A stretch of DNA of 64,000 bases from the NCBI RefSeq assembly GCF_036884655.1, contig NC_088344.1:33852501-33916500 (forward strand), read 5' to 3'. The translations under genes were made by a program, and so were the position numbers. The notes beneath the pieces are model-generated. The model ran no database searches and was not told the origin of the DNA. It saw only the letters and a list, made by a program, of their open reading frames with translations. Each line of letters opens with the position of its first letter. Positions within the stretch are counted from its first letter, which is position 1. Source of the DNA: Musa acuminata AAA Group. Taxonomy: Eukaryota > Streptophyta > Magnoliopsida > Zingiberales > Musaceae. Below are positions 1-9,557 of this stretch, in pieces.

Positions 1-186
1 ATCTCCTTAATCCTCTCTTGTACTTTTACGAAAGCTTTCAAGTTCATATTATATCCGAAACAGATTGAATCGAAACTATTTTAGTTAGAATCAGTTTTAA
101 TCGAAATGAATATTTTTCTGAAATCGAAAAAGTTTTCCGCTGCACTAATTCACCCCCCCCTCTTAGTGCCGCTCTTGATCCTAACA
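1..186 (+). mobile_element. 3' end of a Copia-type LTR (truncated by window edge)
   Basis: The segment ends with a pyrimidine-rich stretch containing a run of C, then CTCTTAGTGCCGCTC and a terminal CA at 186. This is the usual 3' end of large plant Copia LTRs of the SIRE type. The motif CTTTTACGA near 25 also recurs in the LTR at 60498-62150, so the two may be related. No primer-binding site follows, so it is a fragment or solo LTR. Family assignment is an inference. Confidence 0.45.
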
Positions 187-782
187 ATACCGAGCTAACC
201 ATAAGTTTCATCTATTAGAACTTTTTCTGATTTAATAAATTATTATCTCTGTAATAATTCACTCAACTCATCGATTATGAACATACTAGGCCACTGTTAT
301 AGTACCTAGACGATACAAAGAGATTTAATCCATTGGACATGTCTACCATCAGTTACCGTGTATCTATCGTCCCTTATCCATCTAACATCCTAGAGACCAT
401 ATACCGGGCATAGCATTGTTAGGCCCATATGAAATATATCTGAGTTTCACCTTAATCGGATTCTCCCGGAAAACTCCTCTCAATCTAAATCTCATGCTTA
501 TCAAATTCATCATGGTCCAATCGACCTTGACCAAGGATTTGTCTGAGTAAGAGTACATGAGATATTTATGATTTGTGTATATAGACGAATTGATCTTATT
601 ATCATGATCTCATCATGATTCAATTTTCCATTGTACAAATCCAAAGATATCACAATATATTTATCATTCAATATAAAGTGAGAAAATATAATAATAATAA
701 TAATAATAATAATAAAGATTATATAACGTGTCATACTTGTCATCACTCATGTGATTGGCTTGCAAGACACTTGTAACTAGCA
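187..782 (-). mobile_element. Partial, decayed LTR of Copia family A, inverted
   Basis: The reverse complement matches internal and 5' parts of the family A LTR (compare 9558-11055). Shared blocks include the AGATAATAATTCACT region, the CCAATGGATTGGATT region, the CTCCGGGAGAATCC region and the terminal TGCTAGT, here ACTAGCA at 776-782. A middle stretch is deleted and a (TAA)n microsatellite has grown at 687-715. No left end or target duplication could be identified. Confidence 0.75.
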
Positions 783-1058
783 AATATCTTTATTAATGAC
801 AACCTTAAGCCGCCTCAAAAGTCATCGACCTAATTTTTTTTTTTTTTTTAATTAGGTTAAAGTTCAATCCTCATTGTGGACATCAACCATGTGTAGGGAC
901 CCTTGTAATAAAATGCTTTCTTCTTGCACATTTATTATGCTTGGCTAAGTATCGTAGGTTTTTTTTGGTCAAACGGACCCTTGTAATAAAATGCTTTCTT
1001 CTTGCACATTTATTATGCTTGGCTAAGTATCGTAGGATTTTTTGGTCAAACTGTGGTC
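783..1058. repeat. Spacer with a two-copy 78-bp tandem duplication (897-1051)
   Basis: The stretch beginning GGACCCTTGTAATAAAATGC occurs at 897 and again at 975, so the period is 78 bp with few differences. A poly-T run precedes it. No coding potential was seen. It is probably the continuation of the decayed gypsy element into which neighbouring LTRs inserted. Confidence 0.7.
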
Positions 1059-1063
1059 ATCCT

Positions 1064-1175
1064 TGCTAGTTATATGTGTCGTGCAAGCCAATCACGTGAG
1101 TGATGACACGTGTGATATGACATGCACTCTTTTTTCATATTATTATTATGATATTTTCTCACTTTATATTGCTTG

Positions 1176-1210
<35 letters not shown>

Positions 1211-2758
1211 ATGATGTCAATGGATCTGTGCAATAAGAATCGGATCATGATGAGATCACGATAATGAGACTGATTCACTTATAAACATAGACCCTAAATA
1301 ATCCCGGTCATAGGTCACTTGAGAGGAACATCGAGATAATCGGATAGACTAGTGTGTGGACACCCATCAAGATGATAAAGGTGGCTGGTCTCATTGCTGC
1401 TCGTGTGGGGATACTAGGGATACAACGTAGGTGCTCAATGGAGAATGAGCTCATTAATTAATCCGCCCAAGGAATGTTAGATGGTTGATAATACTTCATT
1501 GTTAGACATCGATTCTGTTGTCCTAGAGGTGTATATGGTCCTTAGACTTGAGATACCAAGGATGTCCTGTATGAGTACTCTATTATTTGATATCGAACTT
1601 ATATACCTAGATGTTCTAGATCCAACACAATTGATTATCAAGAGTGAAAGCCAAAATTACGATGGCTATTGAGTATCAACAGAGGATCATCATGAGAGGA
1701 ATATCCCATGTATTCTTGCTTAGACAAATCCTTGGCCAAGATCATTCGGATTGAGAGTGAATGAGTTCTCCAAGAGAATTTGATTAGAGCGAGACTCGAG
1801 TAGAAAATTTATGGGCTTGATAGTACCATGCCCAGTATACGATCGCAGGGATATTAGATGGATGAGGGACTATAGATACATTGTAACTAACGATAAATAG
1901 GTCTAAAAGATTGGATTCCCCTATATCGTATAGGGATTGCGATGTAGTGGCTTGGTACGTCCACAGTCGATGACTTGAGTGAACTATTATGGAGATAATA
2001 ATTCACTGAGCTAGAAGGAGTTCCGACATGTATGACTCATGGCCAACTCGATATTGGGCATAGAGGGTTAAACATATATGGTATGTATTGCGGTAAGTAA
2101 AGGTTTGAATATGAAATATCCATTAGAGCTCATATCTTATTAGATATCCAATAAGTCATTTAATTATTGGATTCTATAGATGAGATCAAATAAGAGTTAA
2201 TGAGAGATTATTGGGTAGAGACCCATTAATATAAGAGACTTAGGTAGTTATATGGAGATCCAGTACCCTAATGGAGATTCATTATGATTAAGTTGATATA
2301 GAGCCTTTATAAATATGAGGGAACCAAAGGGCCATAGGTTAGACCATTTTTAGTTGTCACCTCTTATTCTCCTCTGCCGCTCTCCTCCTCAACCTATAGT
2401 CCCTATTTGGGGTGTGTAGACAACAAGAAGAGTTGCCCCTTCTTGATTGTAGAGTGCACATAGCGAGAAGGATTATGTAGCGATTTGAGAAGCGTCTTTA
2501 TAGCCCCTGCCATGTGGATCATTACTAGAGAGGAGGACAATTAACCTCCTTTATCCTCTTCTACAGATCTACACGAATTCAATGATATATGATATCCCTA
2601 GGTAACCCAATCTTATTATACATGTAGTTTTTCGATTTCGCGAGTTCTTGCACATCAATCTTTGCACGACGATAAGAGACTAATCTTTCTATGGAAATCT
2701 GAGATTTTATTTTTTGTTCTTCCGCTGTGCATATGATATCACCCCAGATTTCCCAACA
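1064..2758 (+). mobile_element. Solo LTR of Copia family A, duplication ATCCT
   Basis: It starts TGCTAG and ends CCCAACA, matching the ends of the family A LTRs at 9558-11055 and 62151-63647. It is flanked by a perfect 5-bp target duplication, ATCCT at 1059-1063 and 2759-2763, so the pair of ends is the original insertion reduced to one LTR. It holds a (TA)n tract at about 1177-1207 and a TATA-like TTTATAAATA near 2307. It has diverged from the young copies by many substitutions and indels. Confidence 0.92.
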
Positions 2759-2763
2759 ATCCT

Positions 2764-2885
2764 AACATAAGAGCCTCATGAGGGGTAGAACTTCTTCGGA
2801 TTAGCAATGTGTCAGGTTCTTATAGTGTCTTGCCTTCAGTGGTTTCGAGTCTATAAGTCTTATCTTGAACTACCTCTATTACTTG
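2764..2885 (-). pseudogene. Ty3-gypsy pol C-terminus relic, left part
   Basis: On the minus strand, reading across the Copia insertion from about 11180 down to 11061 and then from 2890, the frame gives motifs such as YNRRVRP, RDMVL and WEGPYQVIEVV, then DKTYRLETTEG. This is the conserved C-terminal integrase region of plant Ty3-gypsy elements (GPYxVxEVxxxGxYxL). In-frame stops show decay. It was split by the family A element, whose target duplication is GTAAG. Confidence 0.85.
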
Positions 2886-2890
2886 GTAAG

Positions 2891-3809
2891 TGCTAGTCAT
2901 AAGTGCCCAGCAAGCCAATCACGTGAGTGATGGCACGTGTGACTTGATACAGAATCTTTTTGCTTATTATATTTTGGCGTATATCACTTTATAACTATTG
3001 CATAAATGCATATGTATTGTGATGTCCTTGGATTTGTGCAATGGGAATCGGATCGTGATGAGATCACGATAATGAGATCGATTCACCTTTAAACACATAT
3101 CCTAAATAATCCCGGTCATAGGTTACTCGAGAGGGACATCGTGATAACCGGATAGACTGGTGTGCTGTATACCCGTCCATATAATGGATGCAGCTGGTCT
3201 CATAGCTGCTCGTGTAGGGACACTAGGGATACAGTACAGGTGCTCATTGGAGAATGAGTTCACTGATTGATCCGCTTACGGAATGCTGGATGGTTGATGA
3301 TGCCTTATTGTCAGACAACGATTCCGTAGTCCTAGTGGTGTATCTGGTTCTTAGACTTGAGACACCAAGGATGTCCTGTATGAGTGCTCCACTCTTTGAT
3401 ACCAGACTTATAGGTTTGGATGTTCCCAGATCTAGTACAGCTGGTCATTGGGAGTGAGAGCCGACCTAGCATTAGGGCAGGGTGAGAGGGCTCGAGTAGG
3501 AAAGGGCTATCCGTGGATGGAGTCAGAGAACTCATCACGGCGTGGAGCCACCATTGAGTTAAACCTCACATGCACTATGCTAGGGTTCGATCTGGGATAT
3601 GTCGGGCCTTGACGAGGACGTCAAGCTAATTGAGTTGGGGATAGTGTAATATCCCATTAGTCCCACATCGGAAATGGGGAATGTGTATGATTAGTTTATA
3701 AGGGCCTGATGAGTGTACTACGTCACCTCCCGCTTAAGCATTTTGGTCCGCCGTTGAGGACCAAAATGGAGTTATTGGCCAGTTAACTCATCAGACCCGG
3801 GTCGAAACA
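2891..3809 (+). repeat. Hybrid 5' LTR of the full-length Copia element
   Basis: Positions 2891 to about 3457 match the 3' LTR almost base for base. From about 3458 the sequence is unrelated until the primer-binding site. It is 919 bp against 1498 bp for the 3' LTR. The replacement removes the TATAAATAGG promoter box seen in the 3' LTR at 10691 and supplies another AT-rich box, TTTATAAGGG, near 3697. The unlike 5' and 3' ends would be expected to hinder strand transfer in reverse transcription. Confidence 0.9.
3645..3809 (+). mobile_element. TRIM-like short LTR embedded in the hybrid 5' LTR
   Basis: A 165-bp unit with TG...CA ends: TGTAATATCCC at 3645 and GGGTCGAAACA ending 3809. It is preceded by a purine-rich GAGTTGGGGATAG that looks like a polypurine tract, and followed directly by a primer-binding site. 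It contains TCCCACATCGGAA, frequent in plant LTRs, and an 11-bp perfect hairpin at 3739-3768. The region 3458-3644 would be the 3' internal end of the same short element. The TRIM label is an inference from size and structure. Confidence 0.6.
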
Positions 3810-3810
3810 G

Positions 3811-3828
3811 TGGTATCAGAGCCAGGTT
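3811..3828 (+). promoter_or_regulatory. Primer-binding site, initiator tRNA-Met
   Basis: TGGTATCAGAGCCAGGTT begins one base after the LTR end and is the complement of the 3' end of plant initiator tRNA-Met, the usual Copia minus-strand primer. The same sequence follows the LTR at 63649. Confidence 0.95.
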
Positions 3829-3899
3829 GTTCGTGCGAATGATTGGTTTTGAACTGCGTGTGTTGTGTTTAGGAAGAATATTGACGTCAAAATAGCGAG

Positions 3900-4378
3900 G
3901 AAGGGCAGCAATAGTTGCTGCCCTCGATCTGCATGCCTGCAGCCACCTGCAGCGGCAGCCGCAGCCGCAGCCAGGCAGCACAGCGCCGGCGCATGCGCAA
4001 GCGCTGTGCCTGCAGCAGCCGGCCGGCGGCCTGCTTGCAGCAGGCTTGCTGCCGGCGGGGCTGGCAACCCACGGGCAGAGGCGCCGCAGGGCAGCGGCGC
4101 CTACCGCCGAAAGGAAGCGGCGCCTGCCGCCGCAGGGCAGCGACGCGCGACGCCTGCCGCCGCTGCTCCCGCGGGCGAAACCCCCCCCACAGGGGCGGCC
4201 GCCCGGCGGGACAGCACCGCCTGCGGAGGCAGCGGCGCCCGAAGAGGGCGCCCACCCGCAGCGGCATCGCCGCCAGCGGGCGTGCCGCCTGCAGGCGAGG
4301 GCAGTGCCCTCGCCCCGCCGCACAGGCCGCCGCCGGCAGGGTGGCGGCGGCGGCAGCAGCGAAAAGGGGAAAGGGTAT
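3900..4378. other. Extremely GC-rich block in the Copia leader
   Basis: About 480 bp rich in GCAGCC, GGCGCC and GCCGCC words, in strong contrast to the AT-rich surroundings. Long frames are open on both strands, which is expected of GC-rich repeats, and I do not regard them as genes. The same block begins at about 63750 in the second young copy, so it is a family feature, not a local insertion. Confidence 0.8.
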
Positions 4379-4786
4379 TAGGGTTTTCTGCGCAAAAGAT
4401 AGTTTTGCCCCTCGGAATTTGAGAAATTCCAGTTTCTGTCTTTTGTCCAAATTACGAAAATACCCTTAGGAATTGAGAAATTCCCTATATATCCCTGATT
4501 TCAGAAAATATTAATTAATTAAAAGGTTTAGTTGATTATTATTTTTATTATTATCTACTAGTCCTACATGATGATGATTATTTATACATGTGATGTATGA
4601 TGAGTGGACGGATGATCATGGACCGTGTGATGTGTGTACTTGTGATTATTATTATTGAGGTCTGCGAACCTCCATTATATTTCTCGTTTATTGTCGGGCC
4701 TGCGTGCCTATGATTAAGTTGTAATCACATGAGGAGGCGCAGCGGGAGCGTGGAAGCCATAGCGGGACCCACGAGACGGACGATCG

Positions 4787-4861
4787 TGATGCATGGAGAT
4801 GCATCAAGATGTCGACGGAACCGACGAGGACGAGATGGACGATCACAAGGCATGGAGATGC
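4787..4861 (+). other. Two leader stem-loops with GGAG loops
   Basis: TGATGCAT (4787-4794), loop GGAG, ATGCATCA (4799-4806) form a perfect 8-bp stem. A second, weaker one, GCAT-GGAG-ATGC, lies at 4850-4861. Both follow a repeated GGACGATC and sit in the untranslated leader ahead of gag. Confidence 0.55.
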
Positions 4862-5151
4862 ACCGTTGCACACATAGATCTTGATGTGAGTGATTAGGCC
4901 TACTGGCTCGGGCCTAATCATATTAGGTTGTGGTCCATGATCATCTGGTGTGATTGCTTATACACATACTAGATATGTATATATATTTGCATGCGATGTA
5001 GATATATATTAAATATGTATATGTGTGACATGTCATATTAGGAGACCAAATCATAGAAACATCTCTCGATAATATTAAGTCGGTAAACGTGAGGCAATTA
5101 GATTGACCCACGTGGCCTTCCATCGTTATGAGTAGGAACCGAATCCCGGTG

Positions 5152-5464
5152 TAGGTTGAGTTGGTCGAGTCCCTCGAGACTCACCTATATCGCGATTCAC
5201 TATCTTGCTTACGACATAGAGATGTCACCGGTGACCTGAGGGCATGATATGCTTGGTCGAGTCCCTCGAGGGTATATCATCAAATCAGACTCATCTTGTA
5301 ACGAAGGTGTTGACTTAACCGAGCATCATGGTTGGTCGAGTCCCTCGAGGCCATGGTGATTCGGAGGCCGAACAGGACGGGAATCACAAGGAGTTGTGAT
5401 CGGCAAGAGTTGTCTACCTTTTAGGCTTAGTGTGATTGGTCGAGTCCCTCGAGGTTACACTAAG
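5152..5464 (+). other. Array of four stem-loops with an identical core in the Copia leader
   Basis: The 18-nt core TTGGTCGAGTCCCTCGAG occurs at 5161-5178, 5253-5270, 5332-5349 and 5436-5453. Within it TCGAG pairs with CTCGA around a TCC loop. Outside the core each copy has a different but self-complementary stem. The stems are 5152-5161 with 5179-5187 (one bulge), 5244-5252 with 5271-5280, 5324-5331 with 5351-5358 (8 bp, one G-U), and 5426-5435 with 5455-5464 (10 bp, one G-U). The array lies between the primer-binding site and the gag start at 5650, where packaging or dimerisation signals of retroelements usually sit. The function is unknown. Confidence 0.85.
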
Positions 5465-5491
5465 ACGCTGATTGGATCCTGATCCCCACTA

Positions 5492-5538
5492 GAAGTCTGC
5501 CGGAGACTTCCGTTTCACGTGCTGAGGGTGTCGCGTGA
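5492..5538 (+). other. Further leader stem-loops just before gag
   Basis: GAAGTCT (5492-5498) pairs with AGACTTC (5504-5510) around a 5-nt loop. TCACG at about 5515 can pair with CGTGA ending near 5538. They continue the run of hairpins upstream and end about 110 nt before the gag start. Confidence 0.5.
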
Positions 5539-5649
5539 CTCGTTAGTAAAATAGTGGGAGCATATTAAGATAGAAGTCCATATCTTGATAGTTTATTTCT
5601 TGCAAAATTTGCATGTTATTCATTTTTGCTACATCTTTATTTTCAGAAA

Positions 5650-8600
5650 ATGTCGTTTTCAAATCCCTTACGTGGCATACTTGATGTCAACCGCCTCACT
5701 GGTCCAAATTATACGGATTGGCTCCGTAACTTGAGAATTGTTCTCACAGCGGAGAAAATCGTGTACGTCCTTGATACAGTGATGCCTACGCCCGAAGAAG
5801 GGGCAAGCGAGGATGAGATCGCTCGCTACGTGAAGTACATTGATGACTCCACTCTTGCTCAGTGCTATATGTTGGGCTCTATGACTCCAGAGTTACAGAG
5901 ACAACATGAAAAGATGGATGCCAGATCCATTCTCCTACATGTCCGCAAATTGTTTGAGGAACAGGGAAGGACTCAACGATATGAGATATCCAAGAGCCTT
6001 TTCTGCACTAGGATGACTAAGGGGACACCGGTTCAGAACCATGTCCTAAAGATGATTGAGTGGATAGAGAAACTCACAGGTCTAGGAATGGTCCTAGAGG
6101 ATAACTTGTGTGTGGATATTGTGCTTCAGTCCCTACCAGATTCCTTTTCACAGTTCATAATGAATTTTAATATGAACAAGCTTGAGGTGACTCTCCCAGA
6201 GCTCCTCAATATGTTGAGGGAGGCAGAGAGTACTATTAAGAAAGAGAAGCCAGTTCTCTACACTAGTGAGACCAGAAAGAAAAGGAAAGCTGAAAGGTCC
6301 CTTAAGAAGGGAAAGGGCAAGGGCAAACAAGGTAAAGCAAAGGTTGCTAAGAAAGACCCAACAAAGGACAAAGGCCAGTGCTTCCACTGTGGTAAAGATG
6401 GGCACTGGAAGAGAAACTGCAAAGAGTACCTTGCAGAAAGGGCAAAACAAAAGCTTGATGAAGCTTCAGGTACATTCATGATCAGTCTCCATTTGTCAGA
6501 CTCTTATGATAACACATGGGTATTAGATACCGGTAGTGCTTATCATATATGTAATTCGTTGCAGGTTCTAGCAAGGCCTAGGAGACTAGAGAGAGGCGAG
6601 ATGGACCTCAAGATGGGTAATGGAGCAAAAGTTGCTGTATTAGCTGTTAGCGAGGTCGCCCTACATCTGCCTAGTGGAGCTTTTATTGCATTAGATGCAT
6701 GTTATTTTGTTCCTTCTATTATCAAAAACATTATCTCCATTTCATGTTTAACAGTTAGTGGATATAAATTTGTTTTTGAGAACAATGGTTGTTCGATATT
6801 ATTAGATGATAAGATCATCACGAAAGGAACATTGCATAATGGTTTATTTATGTTAGACACTACTCCACATATCATGAATGTAAATGTGTCTAAGAGGAAA
6901 CGAGATGAGTTGAACAGTGCATACCTGTGGCATTGTAGACTAGGTCACATCCATGAAAGAAGGATTCAAAAGTTGCTAAATGATGGATATCTAGATCCAT
7001 TCGACTATGTGTCATATGCAACTTGTGAGCCTTGCATTCGTGGAAAACTGACCAACTCTCCATTTAGTGGAACTGGAGAGAGAGCCACTGAGTTGTTGGA
7101 ACTCATACATAGTGATGTATGTGGACCCATGTCAACTCATGCCATTGGAGGTTACTCCTACTTCATTACATTTACTGATGATTTCTCAAGGTATGGATAT
7201 GTGTACTTAATGAAGTACAAGTCCGAGGCCTTTGAGAAATTCAGAGAGTATAAGAATGAGGTGGAGAATCAGACTGGAAAGAGTATCAAAACTCTTCGAT
7301 CAGATCGAGGAGGTGAGTACTTAAGTACAGAGTTTACTCACTTCCTCAAGGACCATGGGATATTATCCCAATGGACACCTCCTTATACACCTCAGCTCAA
7401 TGGTGTCTCTGAAAGGAGAAATCGTACATTATTAGATATGGTACGGTCCATGATGAGTTTCGCTGACCTACCCATCTCATTCTGGGGATATGCCCTAGAA
7501 ACCGCAGCTTACCTTCTGAACAGAGTTCCAACTAAGTCGGTGGTGTCTACACCATATGAGATATGGAAAGGGAAGAAGCCTGATCTTAAAGTAGTTAAGA
7601 TTTGGGGCTGCTCTGCCCATGTTAAAAGACACAACCCCGATAAGTTAGAATCAAGGACAAGGCGATGTAAATTTGTGGGATACCCCAAGGAAACTTGTGG
7701 GTATTACTTCTATCATCTCGAGGACCAAAAGGTCTTTGTAGCTAAGAGAGCAGTGTTCCTTGAGAAGGAACACATTCTTGACGGAGACAGTGGGAGAATG
7801 ATAGAATTGAGCGAGGTTGGAGAACCAAGCTCAAGCACCACTCTACAGCCCGAGTCTGTTCAGGTATCTAATACACAAGTTTCAACTTTACGCAGGTCTG
7901 ATAGAGTATCCCATCCTCCTGAGAGATATGTGGGACATATTAGAGCAGAGGATGTAGAGGATATTGATCCTCAGACCTACGAGGAGGCTATTATGAGTAT
8001 AGACTCCGGGAAGTGGAAAGAAGCCATGAATTCTGAGATGGATTCTATGTACTCCAATAAGGTTTGGAACCTAGTTGATGCACCCGAAGGTATTGTACCC
8101 ATCGGTTGCAAGTGGATCTTTAAGAAAAAGATCGGAGTAGATGGAAAGGTAGAGACCTATAAAGCAAGGCTAGTGGCTAAGGGGTATCGTCAAAGGCAAG
8201 GTGTTGACTACGACGAAACTTTCTCACCCGTAGCAATGCTAAAATCCATCAGAATTCTATTGGCTATTGCAGCACACTATGATTATGAGATCTGGCAGAT
8301 GGATGTGAAAACCGCATTCCTCAACGGGAACCTGGAGGAGGAGGTGTATATGATGCAACCTGAGGGATTCGTGTCCAAGAACTGCCCAGATAAGGTGTGT
8401 AGGTTGCTTAGATCCATTTATGGACTAAAGCAAGCTTCCCGAAGTTGGAACATAAGATTTGATGAGGCAATCAGATCTTATGACTTCGTTAAGAACGAAG
8501 ATGAGCCTTGTGTATACAGAAAGGTAAGTGGGAGCGCTATTAGCTTTTTGGTATTATATGTGGATGACATCCTCATCATTGGGAATGACATAGGAATGCT

Positions 8601-9543
8601 ATCCACAATAAAGGCTTGGTTATCTAGACACTTCTCCATGAAGGACTTAGGAGAAGCATCTTATATCTTGGGGATTAGAATCTATAGAGATAGATCCAAA
8701 AGGATGCTTGGCTTGTCCCAGTCCAGGTACATAGAAACTATTGTCAAAAGGTTTGGCATGGAAAATTCCAAAAGAGGTCTCATACCGATGAGACATGGGA
8801 TATCGCTTTCTACGAGTATGTCCCCAAAGACTCCAGAAGAAAGGGCGAACATGGATATGATACCTTATGCCTCAGCAATAGGGTCTATCATGTATGCCAT
8901 GCTATGTACTAGGCCTGATATAGCGCATGCTCTGAGTGTCACGAGCAGGTATCAGGCGGATCCAGGCTTGGAGCACTGGAAAGCAGTAAAGTGTATCCTT
9001 AAGTACTTGAGAAGGACTAAGGATCTTTTACTAGTATATGGAGGTAATAGCCTTAAGGTTGAAGGCTACACTGACTCAAGTTTTCAGTCTGATGTCGATA
9101 ATAGCAAGTCGAATTCAGGGTATGTGTACACCTTGAATGGAGGAGCAGTATGCTGGAAGAGTTCCAAGCAAGATACCACTGCTGACTCGACCACAGAGGC
9201 GGAGTACATTGCTGCATCAGATGCAGCAAAGGAGGGAGTCTGGTTGAAGAAGTTCATCACAGATTTGGGAGTCGTGCCAGATAGTGAGGAGCCGATTTCC
9301 CTATATTGCGACAACAACGGGGCAATTGCTCAAGCGAAGGAACCTAGGTCTCATCAGAAATCTAAGCATGTTCTGAGGAGGTTCCACCTTATTAGAGAGA
9401 TCGTGACCCGAGGAGATGTAGCAATGGAAAGAGTTCCATCCGAAGATAACATTGCAGATCCACTAACAAAGCCATTGTCTCAGATTGTCTTTGAGCATCA
9501 CAGGGGTCTGATGGGGATCAGACACATAGGTGATTGGCTTTAG
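5650..9543 (+). CDS. Copia gag-pol polyprotein, intact
   Basis: A single frame of 1297 residues. I chose the ATG at 5650 (MSFSNPLRG); an upstream TTG is open in frame but unlikely. The gag part carries a CX2CX4HX4C zinc knuckle at about residues 244-257. The protease has an Asp-Thr-Gly motif at 293-295 ([12 protein letters not shown]). The integrase follows with its Zn-binding HHCC segment near 425-470 and a DDE core ([26 protein letters not shown]) between about 487 and 590. Reverse transcriptase has KARLVAKG and YVDD at 970-973. RNase H has the DSS and TEAEYIAAS segments near 1135-1190. The integrase-before-RT order places it in Ty1-copia. No stop or frameshift is visible, so the protein could be functional even though the hybrid 5' LTR may block mobilisation. 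Confidence 0.97.
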   Translation: MSFSNPLRGILDVNRLTGPNYTDWLRNLRIVLTAEKIVYVLDTVMPTPEEGASEDEIARYVKYIDDSTLAQCYMLGSMTPELQRQHEKMDARSILLHVRKLFEEQGRTQRYEISKSLFCTRMTKGTPVQNHVLKMIEWIEKLTGLGMVLEDNLCVDIVLQSLPDSFSQFIMNFNMNKLEVTLPELLNMLREAESTIKKEKPVLYTSETRKKRKAERSLKKGKGKGKQGKAKVAKKDPTKDKGQCFHCGKDGHWKRNCKEYLAERAKQKLDEASGTFMISLHLSDSYDNTWVLDTGSAYHICNSLQVLARPRRLERGEMDLKMGNGAKVAVLAVSEVALHLPSGAFIALDACYFVPSIIKNIISISCLTVSGYKFVFENNGCSILLDDKIITKGTLHNGLFMLDTTPHIMNVNVSKRKRDELNSAYLWHCRLGHIHERRIQKLLNDGYLDPFDYVSYATCEPCIRGKLTNSPFSGTGERATELLELIHSDVCGPMSTHAIGGYSYFITFTDDFSRYGYVYLMKYKSEAFEKFREYKNEVENQTGKSIKTLRSDRGGEYLSTEFTHFLKDHGILSQWTPPYTPQLNGVSERRNRTLLDMVRSMMSFADLPISFWGYALETAAYLLNRVPTKSVVSTPYEIWKGKKPDLKVVKIWGCSAHVKRHNPDKLESRTRRCKFVGYPKETCGYYFYHLEDQKVFVAKRAVFLEKEHILDGDSGRMIELSEVGEPSSSTTLQPESVQVSNTQVSTLRRSDRVSHPPERYVGHIRAEDVEDIDPQTYEEAIMSIDSGKWKEAMNSEMDSMYSNKVWNLVDAPEGIVPIGCKWIFKKKIGVDGKVETYKARLVAKGYRQRQGVDYDETFSPVAMLKSIRILLAIAAHYDYEIWQMDVKTAFLNGNLEEEVYMMQPEGFVSKNCPDKVCRLLRSIYGLKQASRSWNIRFDEAIRSYDFVKNEDEPCVYRKVSGSAISFLVLYVDDILIIGNDIGMLSTIKAWLSRHFSMKDLGEASYILGIRIYRDRSKRMLGLSQSRYIETIVKRFGMENSKRGLIPMRHGISLSTSMSPKTPEERANMDMIPYASAIGSIMYAMLCTRPDIAHALSVTSRYQADPGLEHWKAVKCILKYLRRTKDLLLVYGGNSLKVEGYTDSSFQSDVDNSKSNSGYVYTLNGGAVCWKSSKQDTTADSTTEAEYIAASDAAKEGVWLKKFITDLGVVPDSEEPISLYCDNNGAIAQAKEPRSHQKSKHVLRRFHLIREIVTRGDVAMERVPSEDNIADPLTKPLSQIVFEHHRGLMGIRHIGDWL

Positions 9544-9545
9544 GT

Positions 9546-9557
9546 CAAGTGGGAGAT
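9546..9557 (+). promoter_or_regulatory. Polypurine tract
   Basis: CAAGTGGGAGAT lies directly before the 3' LTR start (TG at 9558) and just after the gag-pol stop. It is the expected primer for plus-strand synthesis. Confidence 0.85.

Noticed and set aside
1481..1672. 63-68-residue frames repeated at 1481, 3254, 9921 and 62516
   Set aside because: They are the same non-coding stretch of the family A LTR in each copy.
3772..4469. Several 110-187-residue frames on both strands in the GC-rich leader
   Set aside because: Overlapping frames on both strands arise from GC-rich repeated words with few stop codons; the translations are Ala/Arg/Pro-rich and show no domain.
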